DNA of 64,000 bases from Arthrobacter sp. MMS18-M83 (lineage in GTDB: Bacteria; Actinomycetota; Actinomycetes; Actinomycetales; Micrococcaceae), in NCBI RefSeq assembly GCF_026683955.1, contig NZ_CP113343.1, positions 3,162,001-3,226,000 of the forward strand. The letters run 5' to 3'. The notes under the pieces were generated by a model that worked only from the letters and a program-made list of their open reading frames with translations, made no database searches and was not told where the DNA came from. Positions 45,859 to 54,399 of the stretch are shown here, piece after piece. A program made the position numbers and the translations under genes. Each line of letters opens with the position of its first letter. Position 1 is the stretch's first letter.

Positions 45859-46719
45859 TCAAAAGGTCAGTGCTCGCCTCGGGGCCGGCACCGGATATTC
45901 CGCAATGGCCATCCGGAATTCTTCCTCCGCGTTGAGTCGCCGCCGGACTTCCATCTCCTCCAACCTTTGGGCATCGCCCGCGTCTACGCCGGCGGTGTTC
46001 GCCAGTTCCCTGATCCAGTCTCCGGCCACCACGGCATCGTGCTGCTCGCCCAACAGCCGCTGCAGACCGATCGCCGGTTGGATCACTCCGGCAGCATGGT
46101 GGCTGAAGGCGTCCGCAACCGCCTCCACCGAGTACCGGAGGCACTTGACGTCTTTGCGGGCTTGGTGGAGCGCGGCATTGCGCACGTCCGGGTCGTCGCT
46201 GCCCGCTTCCTCCGCGAGGCTGTGCTGCAGCCGCTCCCACTGCACTTGGAGGCGCTCCGCAAGGTCCGCCGTCGGGGGCTTGTACTCCTTGGCATCGGGG
46301 GCGTCCACTAGCGCCCTGGCAGCCCGCACTGTCCGCCTGCTGCGCTTGCGCCTTCCGAGGGTGGACGCCAGCTGCGCGCTGGACGATTCCAGTTCCTCAA
46401 CGGCCAGGCGCAAGGACTCGGGAGCGTTCCATGAATCCTTCGTGTCAAGGGAGAGCCGTATCCTCTGGGCCAGGACGTAGGCATCTCGGGACTCGCCGAG
46501 CGATGTTGCCAGCCACCTGACTTCCTGGCGCGCCGGCCGAGGGAGCTTTGGGACCAGCCCGCGATAGCAGCTGAGCACCGAACGGATCCGGCGAAGCGCG
46601 AGCCTGGCATTGTGTACGGCTTCCGGATCAGCCGCCCCGATCAACGGCAATTGGCCCTCCAGCTCTGTCAGCTGGAAGGCAATGTATGCGGCCAACAGCG
46701 TCCGGCCTTTGCTTCCCAC
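45859..46719 (-). CDS. CHAD domain-containing protein
   Basis: 286 aa and mostly alpha-helical. Conserved CHAD histidine/basic segments are visible: AVHNARLALRRIRSVLSCY, ALHQARKDVKCLRYSVEAV and LLGEQHDAVV. CHAD domains bind polyphosphate through these basic helices. GTG start at 46719, with GGGGAGG about 9-12 nt upstream. No CYTH triphosphatase domain is attached. It lies 44 nt downstream of the PolA-like gene. Confidence 0.88.
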   Translation of the reverse strand: MGSKGRTLLAAYIAFQLTELEGQLPLIGAADPEAVHNARLALRRIRSVLSCYRGLVPKLPRPARQEVRWLATSLGESRDAYVLAQRIRLSLDTKDSWNAPESLRLAVEELESSSAQLASTLGRRKRSRRTVRAARALVDAPDAKEYKPPTADLAERLQVQWERLQHSLAEEAGSDDPDVRNAALHQARKDVKCLRYSVEAVADAFSHHAAGVIQPAIGLQRLLGEQHDAVVAGDWIRELANTAGVDAGDAQRLEEMEVRRRLNAEEEFRMAIAEYPVPAPRRALTF

Positions 46720-46763
46720 GGGGCAATCGTCCTCCCCAGCTGAACCGGGGGCAATAGGGGTGC

Positions 46764-48458
46764 TTACTTCGCTTTGTCGTAAGAATCGACGACGGCGATA
46801 CTCACCGGAAATTCCACCGGAACCCGCCCGAACAGCAGCTCCTTCGCGGCTGCTGCGGCCTCCTCGATGGCGCTGATGCAGGCATCCACCGACTCGATAG
46901 GTGCGTGAACCATGACTTCGTCGTGTAGGAAGAACACGAGTTCCCCGACAGGCAGGCCATTGGCCCGTACGGTGCGCAGCCGCCGTCGAAGTTCAGCCAG
47001 CCAGCATGACGCCCAGTCCGCGGCGGAACCTTGCACCACAAAGTTCCGCGTGAAACGTCCCCGCGACCGGGCAATGCTGTCCGCCCGCCTCTGTTCTTCC
47101 GCCGTCGTGGATTGCTGGCTGCGGATCCAGCGGTCCGACGGCGGCGGGCTGCTGCGGCCCAACCTGGAGGTCACGGTCCGGCCGGCTTCGCCGTCGCGGG
47201 CTGCCTGCTCGACGTAGCCCACTGCTCGCGGATAAGTGCGGGTCAGCTGGGGCATAAGCCGCCCTGATTCGCCCGTGGTGGCGCCGTAAATTGCACCCAG
47301 CAACGCGATTTTGGCCTTCGCACGGTCGCCACCGAAGCCCTGAGCGGCGATGCCGGCGTACAAGTCTTTATCCCGCGCAGCCTCGGCCATCTTCGAATCC
47401 TGGGCCAGGGCCACCAAAACCCGCGGCTCAAGCTGGGAGGCGTCGGCTACGACCAACTTGTAGCCCGGGTCGGCGTGCACCGCGCCCCGAATCTGGCGAG
47501 GGATCTGCAAAGCCCCGCCTCCCCTGGAAGCCCAGCGGCCGGAAACCACGCCACCCACCACGTACTCGGGACGGAACCGGCCTTCGCTCACCCACGCGTC
47601 CAGCCACGACCAGCCATTGGCCGTGAACAAGCGGGAGAGCTTTTTGTATTCCAGAAGGGGCTCGATGGCCGGGTGCTTTGATTCCTTGAGTTCCCATTGG
47701 CGGGTTGTTTTCACCTCGATGCCGTTCCGGTGGAGGGCACGCATGAGGTCCTGGGGCGAGTCCGGGTTCAGCCGGGGAGTATTGAGGATCCCACGGAGCT
47801 CGTTGCAGAGCGCCTCGAGCCGGGCTGGCCGGTGGCCGACAAGAGGTCGGAGACCCAGATGGCCTTCCAGGATGTCTTCGTGCAGCGTCTCCTGCCAGGG
47901 CACCCCGGTGAACTGCATTTCCGCGGCGATCATGGCGCCGGCGGATTCAGCAGCCAGCAGGAGTTTCAGACGGTGCTGGCGGCCTTCTTCCGTGGAAGCC
48001 TGGCCAAGCGCGTCCTGCTGGGCAGCGAACTCGGCCCGGATGTGGTCGAGGCCGGGCTGCGTGTTGCGCGGGACAAGATCGTCAAAAAGCGCGTCTTGCT
48101 CGGCGGGGGCCGGGGGAGGCTGCAGGACGCGTGGAGGAACCGGCATTTCATCGTCCTGCGTGAGCTTTTCCGCACTGCGGGCGTAGTCGGTGTGTGCCGT
48201 GAATTCAGAGTGGACCAGGATGGCGCGGCAGAGCGTCAGGTCATGGCACCGTTCCAGTTCCACACCGGCCTGCAGCATTGCCGGGTACCAATCCTGCGTC
48301 CGGTTCCAGATCCAGCGCGGCCTCCGCCTTTCCAGCCCGCGTACGACGCCGGCAAGATCGGCTTTTCTTACGACGCGCGGCTCTGCCAGGGCTGCTCCAG
48401 CCGGATTGCATTCCTGAATAGCTGCGCCGTCTGGATGGGCGGCGAGCAACAGGTACAT
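46764..48458 (-). CDS. PolA-like DNA polymerase (no 5' nuclease; 3'-5' exonuclease region degenerate)
   Basis: 564 aa. Family A polymerase motifs: A, VVADASQLEPRVLVAL; B, RAKAKIALLGAIYGATTG; C, FFLHDEVMVHAP. The first 130 residues fall where a proofreading domain would be but lack the usual DxE motif, so exonuclease activity is doubtful. No flap-nuclease domain is present. This is not the main PolA, which is about 900 aa. ATG at 48458 gives the clean N terminus MYLLLAAH; the longer open frame upstream contains an RTKAL repeat from a DNA tandem repeat and is probably untranslated. Confidence 0.85.
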   Translation of the reverse strand: MYLLLAAHPDGAAIQECNPAGAALAEPRVVRKADLAGVVRGLERRRPRWIWNRTQDWYPAMLQAGVELERCHDLTLCRAILVHSEFTAHTDYARSAEKLTQDDEMPVPPRVLQPPPAPAEQDALFDDLVPRNTQPGLDHIRAEFAAQQDALGQASTEEGRQHRLKLLLAAESAGAMIAAEMQFTGVPWQETLHEDILEGHLGLRPLVGHRPARLEALCNELRGILNTPRLNPDSPQDLMRALHRNGIEVKTTRQWELKESKHPAIEPLLEYKKLSRLFTANGWSWLDAWVSEGRFRPEYVVGGVVSGRWASRGGGALQIPRQIRGAVHADPGYKLVVADASQLEPRVLVALAQDSKMAEAARDKDLYAGIAAQGFGGDRAKAKIALLGAIYGATTGESGRLMPQLTRTYPRAVGYVEQAARDGEAGRTVTSRLGRSSPPPSDRWIRSQQSTTAEEQRRADSIARSRGRFTRNFVVQGSAADWASCWLAELRRRLRTVRANGLPVGELVFFLHDEVMVHAPIESVDACISAIEEAAAAAKELLFGRVPVEFPVSIAVVDSYDKAK

Positions 48459-48570
48459 GATCTCAATTCTGCCCTGCGGTTCGGTGGAAGCTTGCACGTT
48501 ACGGACAAGTGCCGTCCGCAATCCTTCTGAGCGCTGGCTTCGGTGGGCAAAGCTTTCGTGCAGAGCTTTC

Positions 48571-48605
48571 GTTCGCAGTGCTTTTGTTCGCAGTGCTTTT
48601 GTTCG
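48571..48605. repeat. 15-bp tandem repeat in polymerase/tad spacer
   Basis: GTTCGCAGTGCTTTT occurs at 48571-48585 and again at 48586-48600, then GTTCG starts a third unit. A degraded copy (GTGCAGAGCTTTC) precedes it. It lies in the 243-bp spacer between the divergent polymerase and tad genes, where their promoters must lie. Confidence 0.85.
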
Positions 48606-48701
48606 GGCGGACTCGTCCTCCACAGGGTCTTTTGTGGTTGTTTGTCCACATACGCCAATACGGTTCTTCAATGCTCCCGGGTAACCGGGGACAGTGGCTT
48701 C

Positions 48702-49916
48702 ATGAGCGGGCAACATCTCCAACAGAGTGACGACAGTGGTGGCAGAGCCGGTGGCAGGGGCGGCGGTGTGCGTCGCGCCGAGATGCTTCAACGTCGCGGC
48801 CACCGGTCAAGGACATCCGGTACGGGGCCCGGGCCTGATCCGGGCCCGGTGCCGGGGGCGTCATGGCTTCCCGTCGATTCCGCCGAAGTCCTGTTGGTGA
48901 CGGGCAATACCAGGCTTCAGGCTGAGATGGAGAGGATCGCAGCGGCCGTGGGTGCCAGCCTTCGGACCGCGGTCGATTCGTCCGAGGCCTTGTCGGTGTG
49001 GGACTCCGCGCGGATGGTCCTTCTGGGTAGCGACATCCGCGAACTGCCGCCCCGCCGTCGTGCACCTTCTGTCTTGCTGGGACTCAACGGCGAGGGGGAC
49101 TCTTTGTGGCAGTTGGGAGCGGCCTTAGGGGCCGAACGGGTCGCAGTGTTGCCGGAAGCTGCGGCATGGCTGGCGGAGCACCTCAGCCGCTCCCACGCCC
49201 CTGACCCTGGAGGCCTGGTGCTCGGGGTGACAGGAGGATGCGGAGGTGCAGGTGCCTCCACGGTCGCAGTCTGGCTGGCCCAGGAAGCGGCCATCCACGG
49301 GGTACGGACATTGTTGGTTGATGGTGATCCTCGGGGAGGCGGTCTTGAGCTTTGCCTTGCTGCGGAAGACGCGCCGGGGCTGCGCTGGCCCGATCTTGCC
49401 GGCGCCAGTGGCAGCATCGACCCCGGGCAGCTGAGCGACTCACTCCCGGCAGCAGGCGGATTCTCTTTCCTGTCCTGGCCAGGCAGCCGCGACCGTGCCC
49501 CGGACGTCGGGTCGGGTGCAGTCGCAGCTGTTCTGGATGCGGGCAGACGGGGTTATGAACTGGTCATTGTCGATATTGGCCGAGGAACGGAATCGCTTGG
49601 CAGCTTCGCCTGGGACTGCGACAGGATCCTCCTGGTAGCCCCGGCACAGCTCCGGGCAGCCGTCGCCGGTGCCCGGCTACTCCAGGAGCTGCCGCCCGTG
49701 GAAACGGCGCTCGTGATCCGCGGGAACACCGGTTCTTCCGTGGACGGACCCCTCATTGCCGAGTCGCTTGGCCTTCCCCTCCACGGCGTCCTGCCCGAAC
49801 TTCGGGGAACCACCGGGGCCGCGGAGCATGGACGCCTCTTGGAGTTCGGTAAGCGCAAGGCCGTGCGTCGCTTTGCTGGATCCGTCCTTCAACTGCTCGA
49901 CGACGGAGCAGCATGA
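48702..49916 (+). CDS. Ssd/CpaE-like tad-locus protein (degenerate MinD-type ATPase)
   Basis: 404 aa. After a Gly-rich N terminus, residues 60-160 resemble a receiver-like domain, and the rest a ParA/MinD fold. The Walker A equivalent GVTGGCGGAGAST lacks the expected Lys, so ATP hydrolysis is doubtful. ELVIVDIGRG marks the Walker B region. It matches the septum-site-determining protein (Ssd, Rv3660c) or CpaE that heads actinobacterial tad loci. ATG at 48702 lacks a clear ribosome site. It overlaps tadA by 4 nt. Confidence 0.8.
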   Translation: MSGQHLQQSDDSGGRAGGRGGGVRRAEMLQRRGHRSRTSGTGPGPDPGPVPGASWLPVDSAEVLLVTGNTRLQAEMERIAAAVGASLRTAVDSSEALSVWDSARMVLLGSDIRELPPRRRAPSVLLGLNGEGDSLWQLGAALGAERVAVLPEAAAWLAEHLSRSHAPDPGGLVLGVTGGCGGAGASTVAVWLAQEAAIHGVRTLLVDGDPRGGGLELCLAAEDAPGLRWPDLAGASGSIDPGQLSDSLPAAGGFSFLSWPGSRDRAPDVGSGAVAAVLDAGRRGYELVIVDIGRGTESLGSFAWDCDRILLVAPAQLRAAVAGARLLQELPPVETALVIRGNTGSSVDGPLIAESLGLPLHGVLPELRGTTGAAEHGRLLEFGKRKAVRRFAGSVLQLLDDGAA

Positions 49917-51214
49917 GTGCGCCTGGATTCTCAACCGGCGGGCGCCGGCGTCTGTCGCAGCGTTTGGACGCCGCGCTCCTTGAAACCGTTCGGGAAACGG
50001 TCATGTCGGACGCCGGACCTGTCACGCCATCGCGGGTGGCCGCCGCCGTCCATGCCACCGGCCGTCTACTCGGAACCGCCGGTGCGCTCGCCGCCGTCGA
50101 ATCGATCAGCGCTGAACTGAGTGGGCTGGGGCCTCTCCAACAACTTGCGCGGGATGCCTCCGTGACGGACATCTTCGTGAATGGCCCGGACTCCGTCTGG
50201 TTCGACCGCGGCAAAGGGCTGGAAAGAGCCCAGCTGCACTTTGACGGCGAACCTCAAATCCGCGCCCTTGCCTCCCGGCTTGTGGCAGCCGGCGGACGCC
50301 GCTTGGACGACGGATCACCCTGCGTCGATGTCCGGCTCGACGGCGGCTACCGGGTGCACGCGGTGCTGCCGCCGATTTCGACAGCCGGAACCTTGTTGTC
50401 CGTGCGGATCCGGCGCGAGGAAGTGTTCTCCATGGATGAGCTTTGCGAGGGCGGAATGTTCGGGTTACCCGTACAGCGGGTGCTGGAAGCCATGATTGAC
50501 CGCAGGTTGAGCTTCCTGATCAGCGGTGCCACCGGGTCCGGAAAGACCACATTGCTGTCCACGATGCTCGGTCTGAGTAGTCCCCATGAGCGGCTTGTGC
50601 TGATTGAAGACGCCTCAGAACTGAACCCGGTGCACCCACACGTCGTGTCCCTTGAGTCCAGGCATGGAAATCTTGAAGGTGGAGGTGTCCTGGACCTCGG
50701 CGAGCTCGTCCGGCAGGCGTTGCGGATGCGGCCGGACCGGCTCGTCGTGGGCGAATGCCGAGGGGCCGAAGTCCGCGAACTGCTGACGGCACTCAATACC
50801 GGCCATACGGGTGGCGGCGGCACGATCCACGCAAACGCCGCCGCCGCCGTTCCCGCCAGGCTCGTTGCCTTGGGCGCCCTTGCAGGCCTGAGCAGGGAAG
50901 CCGTAGGCCTACAACTTTCAACAGCATTGGATGCCGTGGTCCACGTCGAGCGGACCCCTGCCGGAAGGATGGTTTCGTGCATCGGGCTATTGGCGGACGG
51001 CCGGACAGGCCAATCCGTGGTGCCTGCCGTGGAGCTGTGCGAAGGCGCCGCTGTTCCCGGTCCGGCCTGGACGGAGCTTGCAGCCCGCCTTGAGCTGGAC
51101 CCAGGGCTCCTGCCTGCTTCACCCGAGTTGCCGGGGCCGCAGACTTCGCCCGAATTGCTCGGGCCGGATGGACCGATTCCCCGTTCGCATCATCGTCTTG
51201 GAGCTGTCGCGTGA
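49913..51214 (+). CDS. tadA: TadA/CpaF family pilus-assembly ATPase
   Basis: 433 aa VirB11-like secretion ATPase. An N-terminal domain (VTDIFVNGPDSVWFDRG) precedes Walker A GATGSGKTT (about residue 205), Asp box LVLIEDASELNP, Walker B LRMRPDRLVVGECRGAE and a His box TGGGGTIHAN. It powers Flp pilus assembly at the inner face of the membrane. The start overlaps ssd/cpaE and the end overlaps tadB, each by 4 nt. Confidence 0.93.
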   Translation: MSAPGFSTGGRRRLSQRLDAALLETVRETVMSDAGPVTPSRVAAAVHATGRLLGTAGALAAVESISAELSGLGPLQQLARDASVTDIFVNGPDSVWFDRGKGLERAQLHFDGEPQIRALASRLVAAGGRRLDDGSPCVDVRLDGGYRVHAVLPPISTAGTLLSVRIRREEVFSMDELCEGGMFGLPVQRVLEAMIDRRLSFLISGATGSGKTTLLSTMLGLSSPHERLVLIEDASELNPVHPHVVSLESRHGNLEGGGVLDLGELVRQALRMRPDRLVVGECRGAEVRELLTALNTGHTGGGGTIHANAAAAVPARLVALGALAGLSREAVGLQLSTALDAVVHVERTPAGRMVSCIGLLADGRTGQSVVPAVELCEGAAVPGPAWTELAARLELDPGLLPASPELPGPQTSPELLGPDGPIPRSHHRLGAVA

Positions 51215-52002
51215 CCGCGATCCTCATATTCGTCCTTGCAGGCGCTGCGTGGGTTACGTTCCAACCGTCCCGGCGACGTGGCAAACGGGTGGTGCGCGCC
51301 CTGGCACCTGCTCCCTCGGTCCCAGCTATAGCGCGCAGGCCGTGGAGGCGCACGCGCGGGGACGCGTTGCCGCTCACGGTGCTCGTGCAGCAGCTGGCTG
51401 CGCTCCTCCGAGGCGGCCGGTCGCCGTCAAGGCTTTGGGTGGAACTGTGGATGGTGCATGGCTGCAGGGAACAGGGCGATGGTTCGGTCGATGCCGGCGT
51501 ACCAAAGGCACGCGGGAAGGCTTCGGGATTACCCGTACTGTCGACCGGATCCCTTCGTGTCCTGGCGGCAGCGCGATCGGCCTCCACGATAGGGGCATCC
51601 GTCGCCGAAGCCATCAGAATGTCGGCGGCGAAGGATCTGACGGCCGGGCTTCCCGTGGAACGGCGAATCTGGGGAGAACTCGCCGCCTGCCTGGACGTTG
51701 CCGAGGCAAGCGGTTGTCCGTTGGCGGATGTGTTGACGCGGTTTGCCTCCCAGCTTGAAGCGGAAGACGACGCCGGTGATGCTCGGCAGACTGCACTGGC
51801 CGGTCCGAAGGCCACCGTCCGCCTCCTGACATGGTTGCCCGTGTTCGGGCTTGGGCTGGGCATGGTGCTGGGGGTGGATCCCCTGGGGATCCTGATGGCC
51901 AATGGCATCGGATTGGCGGCGCTCGCGGCGGGGATCGTCTTGACGCTAGCAGGCAGGATCTGGTCATCGCGATTGGTGCTGGTGGCGGCGGGCATCGACT
52001 GA
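51211..52002 (+). CDS. tadB: TadB-like pilus-assembly membrane protein
   Basis: 263 aa, shorter than TadB of Gram-negatives but typical for actinobacteria. An N-terminal hydrophobic segment is followed by a type II secretion F domain (LTVLVQQLAALLRGGRSPSRLW ... ACLDVAEASGCPLADVLTRFA) and a C-terminal pair of hydrophobic helices. GTG start, 4-nt overlap with tadA. Its TGA stop overlaps the next ATG. Confidence 0.88.
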   Translation: MTAILIFVLAGAAWVTFQPSRRRGKRVVRALAPAPSVPAIARRPWRRTRGDALPLTVLVQQLAALLRGGRSPSRLWVELWMVHGCREQGDGSVDAGVPKARGKASGLPVLSTGSLRVLAAARSASTIGASVAEAIRMSAAKDLTAGLPVERRIWGELAACLDVAEASGCPLADVLTRFASQLEAEDDAGDARQTALAGPKATVRLLTWLPVFGLGLGMVLGVDPLGILMANGIGLAALAAGIVLTLAGRIWSSRLVLVAAGID

Positions 52003-52235
52003 TGGATTCGACTTTCCCCGCCATCGCTGTGTCCGTGGTCTTGATTTCTGCAGTAGTCCTCGGGCTCGCGAATCCGGGAAGATCCCGGCAGCACACAGCC
52101 CTGCGGATGCTTCGCGGATCCCCGGGGGCATTGAGCCGCCGAAGCACCTTCATGGGCGCCCGTCTTCCGGCATGGCCCGGAATTCCCGGAGGCGGCGATC
52201 AGATGGGCACGAAGGACTGCACAATGTGCCAATGA
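52002..52235 (+). pseudogene. Probable N-terminal piece of TadC, out of frame with the rest
   Basis: 77 codons starting at an ATG that overlaps the tadB stop, as expected for translational coupling in this operon. The first 25 residues form a transmembrane helix (FPAIAVSVVLISAVVLGLA), which is what a TadC N terminus should have. After about residue 50 the frame encodes Gly/Pro-rich sequence and stops. The adjacent frame carries the T2SSF domain. A single frameshift between about 52150 and 52232 would join them. A real short protein cannot be excluded. Confidence 0.5.
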
Positions 52236-52648
52236 TTCTTGAGTTGGTGGCAGCCATGCTCGATTCAGGGGCAGGACTTGGACGGACCCTCGAATTGATC
52301 GCTGGATGTGCGAGTCCGCAGCTCAGCCGCTCCCTGGGATCCGTGGTTGCCGCCCTGGACATCGGAACCGACTGGGAGACTGCGTGGCGGAGTTCGGGCC
52401 AGCAGTGCGCTGAAGCACACAAGCTCAAGGACGCCCTCGCCTTCGCCGCACTGACAGGCGCGCCGTCCTCGGCCATTCTTTATGCCCAGGCAGCCCGCCT
52501 CAGGCGTGAACAGTTCAGGGCTGCGGAAAAGCGCGCAGCGGCCCTCGGGGTGAAACTCGTCATCCCGCTGGGCTTGTGTTCTTTGCCTGCCTTTATCTGT
52601 CTCGGAGTCATCCCGGTTCTGTTGGCCATGCTTCCGTCAGCGGGATAG
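52172..52648 (+). CDS. tadC: TadC-like pilus-assembly protein (T2SSF domain; start uncertain)
   Basis: 158 aa as read from ATG 52172. The T2SSF domain is ILELVAAMLDSGAGLGRTLELI through EKRAAALGVKLVIPLG, and the C terminus is a hydrophobic helix (CSLPAFICLGVIPVLLAML). The frame is open upstream to near the tadB stop but without a start codon, and an N-terminal transmembrane helix sits in the other frame. Either the gene is frameshifted or translation starts internally at 52172 or 52232. Confidence 0.75.
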   Translation: MARNSRRRRSDGHEGLHNVPMILELVAAMLDSGAGLGRTLELIAGCASPQLSRSLGSVVAALDIGTDWETAWRSSGQQCAEAHKLKDALAFAALTGAPSSAILYAQAARLRREQFRAAEKRAAALGVKLVIPLGLCSLPAFICLGVIPVLLAMLPSAG

Positions 52649-52845
52649 TCGGTCGCGCCTCCTGAGCGGCGGTGGCGCTTGAGCCTGGTGCGGCGCGTGA
52701 CGCGACCGCTCGGGTTTTCTTCCACACATGGGGTGCCAGAAGCGAGTTTTCCACATAGAAAACTTGGGTTCTTCTGAAGACCGGATCCCAACGGGAGAGT
52801 CGAAGTATGGCCGGCAGCAAGTCGGTCCCAGCGAAAGGAAATGAA
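52649..52845 (+). promoter_or_regulatory. tadC-pilin spacer with hairpin and palindrome
   Basis: GC-rich dyads around 52686-52710 are followed by CGGGTTTTCTTCC, a possible weak terminator. A palindrome GTTTTC-CACATA-GAAAAC (52746-52763) then precedes the pilin gene. This suggests the pilin-like gene has its own promoter and control, as is usual for abundant pilins. Confidence 0.4.
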
Positions 52846-53190
52846 ATGAATGCAACTGCGGATACCTTGATCCAAGCGGTCCCCTCCCAGCCGGAGGCTG
52901 AGGTTCTGGGGCTGTTCCCGGGCTCACAGCGAAACCAGCCTGTCCGTCCGCCCGTCCGCCCACGCTCCTCCGGCGAAACAAGCCCCGCGCGGTCCGACGC
53001 GGAGCTTCCTGCAATCAGACAGTCCAAGAGGCGGCTTATGGGGTCCGAGCTTGGGATGGCCACAGCCGAGTATGCGATCGCCACGCTTGCCGCGGTGGGT
53101 TTCGCCGGACTCTTGGTGGTCATCCTTCGCAGCGAGGAAGTGCGCGGTTTCCTCCTCAACCTCATTCGCAGCGCACTCGCACTGCCATGA
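52846..53190 (+). CDS. Flp pilin-like protein (DUF4244)
   Basis: 114 aa. The C-terminal 45 residues read LGMATAEYAIATLAAVGF, then LLVVILRSEEVRGFLLNLI; G-M-A-T-A-E-Y fits the Flp prepilin cleavage rule (cut after Gly, Glu at +5, Tyr at +6). The leader of about 65 residues is unusually long and Pro/Gln-rich. ATG at 52846 is chosen over 52807 because AAAGGA is 7 nt upstream. It corresponds in position to Rv3656c of M. tuberculosis. No prepilin peptidase gene is present in the window. Confidence 0.82.
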   Translation: MNATADTLIQAVPSQPEAEVLGLFPGSQRNQPVRPPVRPRSSGETSPARSDAELPAIRQSKRRLMGSELGMATAEYAIATLAAVGFAGLLVVILRSEEVRGFLLNLIRSALALP

Positions 53191-53831
53191 CGAAGAGGCA
53201 GGGATCCAAGCGTTGTGCTGAGAATTCTGTACGACGGTGGGCACGGGCTGCCAGGCGCTCGGGCCACAACATCATCGCGCGGCGGCGTTCTTCTGCCAGA
53301 CGGTCTTCTTCGGAGGAAAAGCTTCATGGCTCGGGGAAGGGCCGTCGGAGCCTCGCTCTCTCCGAGAGAGATCAAGGTGCCGTCACTGCGGAGTTCGCCG
53401 TGACACTGCCAGCTGTCTTGCTTCTTTTGGCCCTACTTCTCGCCGGAACTGCGGCCGGAATTACCCAGCTGCGTTTGGAAGAAGCAGCGAGGGCCTGTGC
53501 CCGGGCTCTGGCCCGCGGTGATGGAAATTCGGCCGTGGACGGGATCGTCCGGAGATTGGCAGGGGATGCCGCCGTGGCCGTTGTTTCGGAAGACGGCGAA
53601 TGGATCAAGGTCACGGTCTCCGCCCCGGTGGCTGGCCCGCTCGGATCCCTCATCCCATGGACGCTTTCAGCCGCGGCTTCGGCCAAGGGAGAGACGCCCC
53701 GGACGTCAGCGGCCACTTCGCCCTTCCCCGATGTCGGGGACAGGGTTGTTGATTTCAAGGGTGCCGCGCCAGTCGCGGCGCCGGTGGCCAGGCTGGGACT
53801 CCAACGCCTTGTGGAAGGGGTAGCGGCGTGA
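53187..53831 (+). CDS. TadE-like minor pilin
   Basis: 214 aa. A very basic N terminus of about 62 residues precedes DQGAVTAEFAVTLPAVLLLLALLLAG, the TadE motif (Glu in the start of the helix). The rest is a small exported domain. It overlaps the pilin gene by 4 nt and the next gene by 4 nt. Its long basic N terminus could be an overextended start; no better start with a ribosome site is evident. Confidence 0.82.
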   Translation: MTKRQGSKRCAENSVRRWARAARRSGHNIIARRRSSARRSSSEEKLHGSGKGRRSLALSERDQGAVTAEFAVTLPAVLLLLALLLAGTAAGITQLRLEEAARACARALARGDGNSAVDGIVRRLAGDAAVAVVSEDGEWIKVTVSAPVAGPLGSLIPWTLSAAASAKGETPRTSAATSPFPDVGDRVVDFKGAAPVAAPVARLGLQRLVEGVAA

Positions 53832-54313
53832 GGGCAGACATCGCCCACGCCAATGCCGGCCGCGGTCAGAGGGAGTGCGGCGTGAGTGCTGGGGTTGCCT
53901 GGGCCAATGTGGGTCCTAGCAACGCGGAACGTGGCGTGAGGGCAGATACCGCCCGCGCCAATGCGATCTGTAGCAAAGGGGAACGCGGCTCCGGCACCGT
54001 CCTGGCTCTTGCCTTGGGACTTGTCGTCATGATCTGCATGTCAGGAGCACTCATGTTGGCCCAGGCCGCGGCGATGGCGCAACGCGCCGCCACGGCCGCC
54101 GACCTTGCCGCACTCGCGGGAGCGGACGCTGCCCGTGGACTGACAGCAGGAGATCCTTGCGTCGTCGCCGGCGAGGCCGCTGCGAGGCACGGAGCGTCGT
54201 TGTCGGCCTGCATTCTCAGGCATGGTGAGATCGTGGACGTCCGCACGGAGTTGGTTCGTGGCGCGGTTTTCGGGACGGCCACCGGCCGTTCAAGGGCTGG
54301 TCCGCCGCCCTAG
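53828..54313 (+). CDS. Rv3654c-like TadE family protein with N-terminal 18-aa repeats
   Basis: 161 aa. ERGSGTVLALALGLVVMICMSGALMLAQA then TAADLAALAGADAARG is the TadE/TadG-like helix and tail seen in the last gene of actinobacterial tad loci. The first 54 residues are three in-frame 18-residue repeats encoded by 54-bp DNA units (53828, 53882, 53936), each beginning with GTG. Any of these GTGs could be the start; only the third leaves a typical-length protein. Overlaps the TadE gene by 4 nt. Confidence 0.78.
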   Translation: MRADIAHANAGRGQRECGVSAGVAWANVGPSNAERGVRADTARANAICSKGERGSGTVLALALGLVVMICMSGALMLAQAAAMAQRAATAADLAALAGADAARGLTAGDPCVVAGEAAARHGASLSACILRHGEIVDVRTELVRGAVFGTATGRSRAGPPP

Positions 54314-54399
54314 GCGGCTGCTGCCCTGGCCACATGCCCTGGCCACATGCCCTTGGACAGCGTCCCGCAGGAGCAGGTCGATCAGGGTGGCGGCCGCCC
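54314..54399. repeat. Convergent spacer with 13-bp tandem repeat and copy of helicase 3' end
   Basis: CCCTGGCCACATG is repeated at 54324-54336 and 54337-54349. Then 54356-54389 matches 54403-54436 (the last codons and stop of the helicase gene) at nearly all positions. On the minus strand the copy still reads ATLIDLLLRDAV, against VTLIDVLLRDAV in the gene. Confidence 0.8.
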
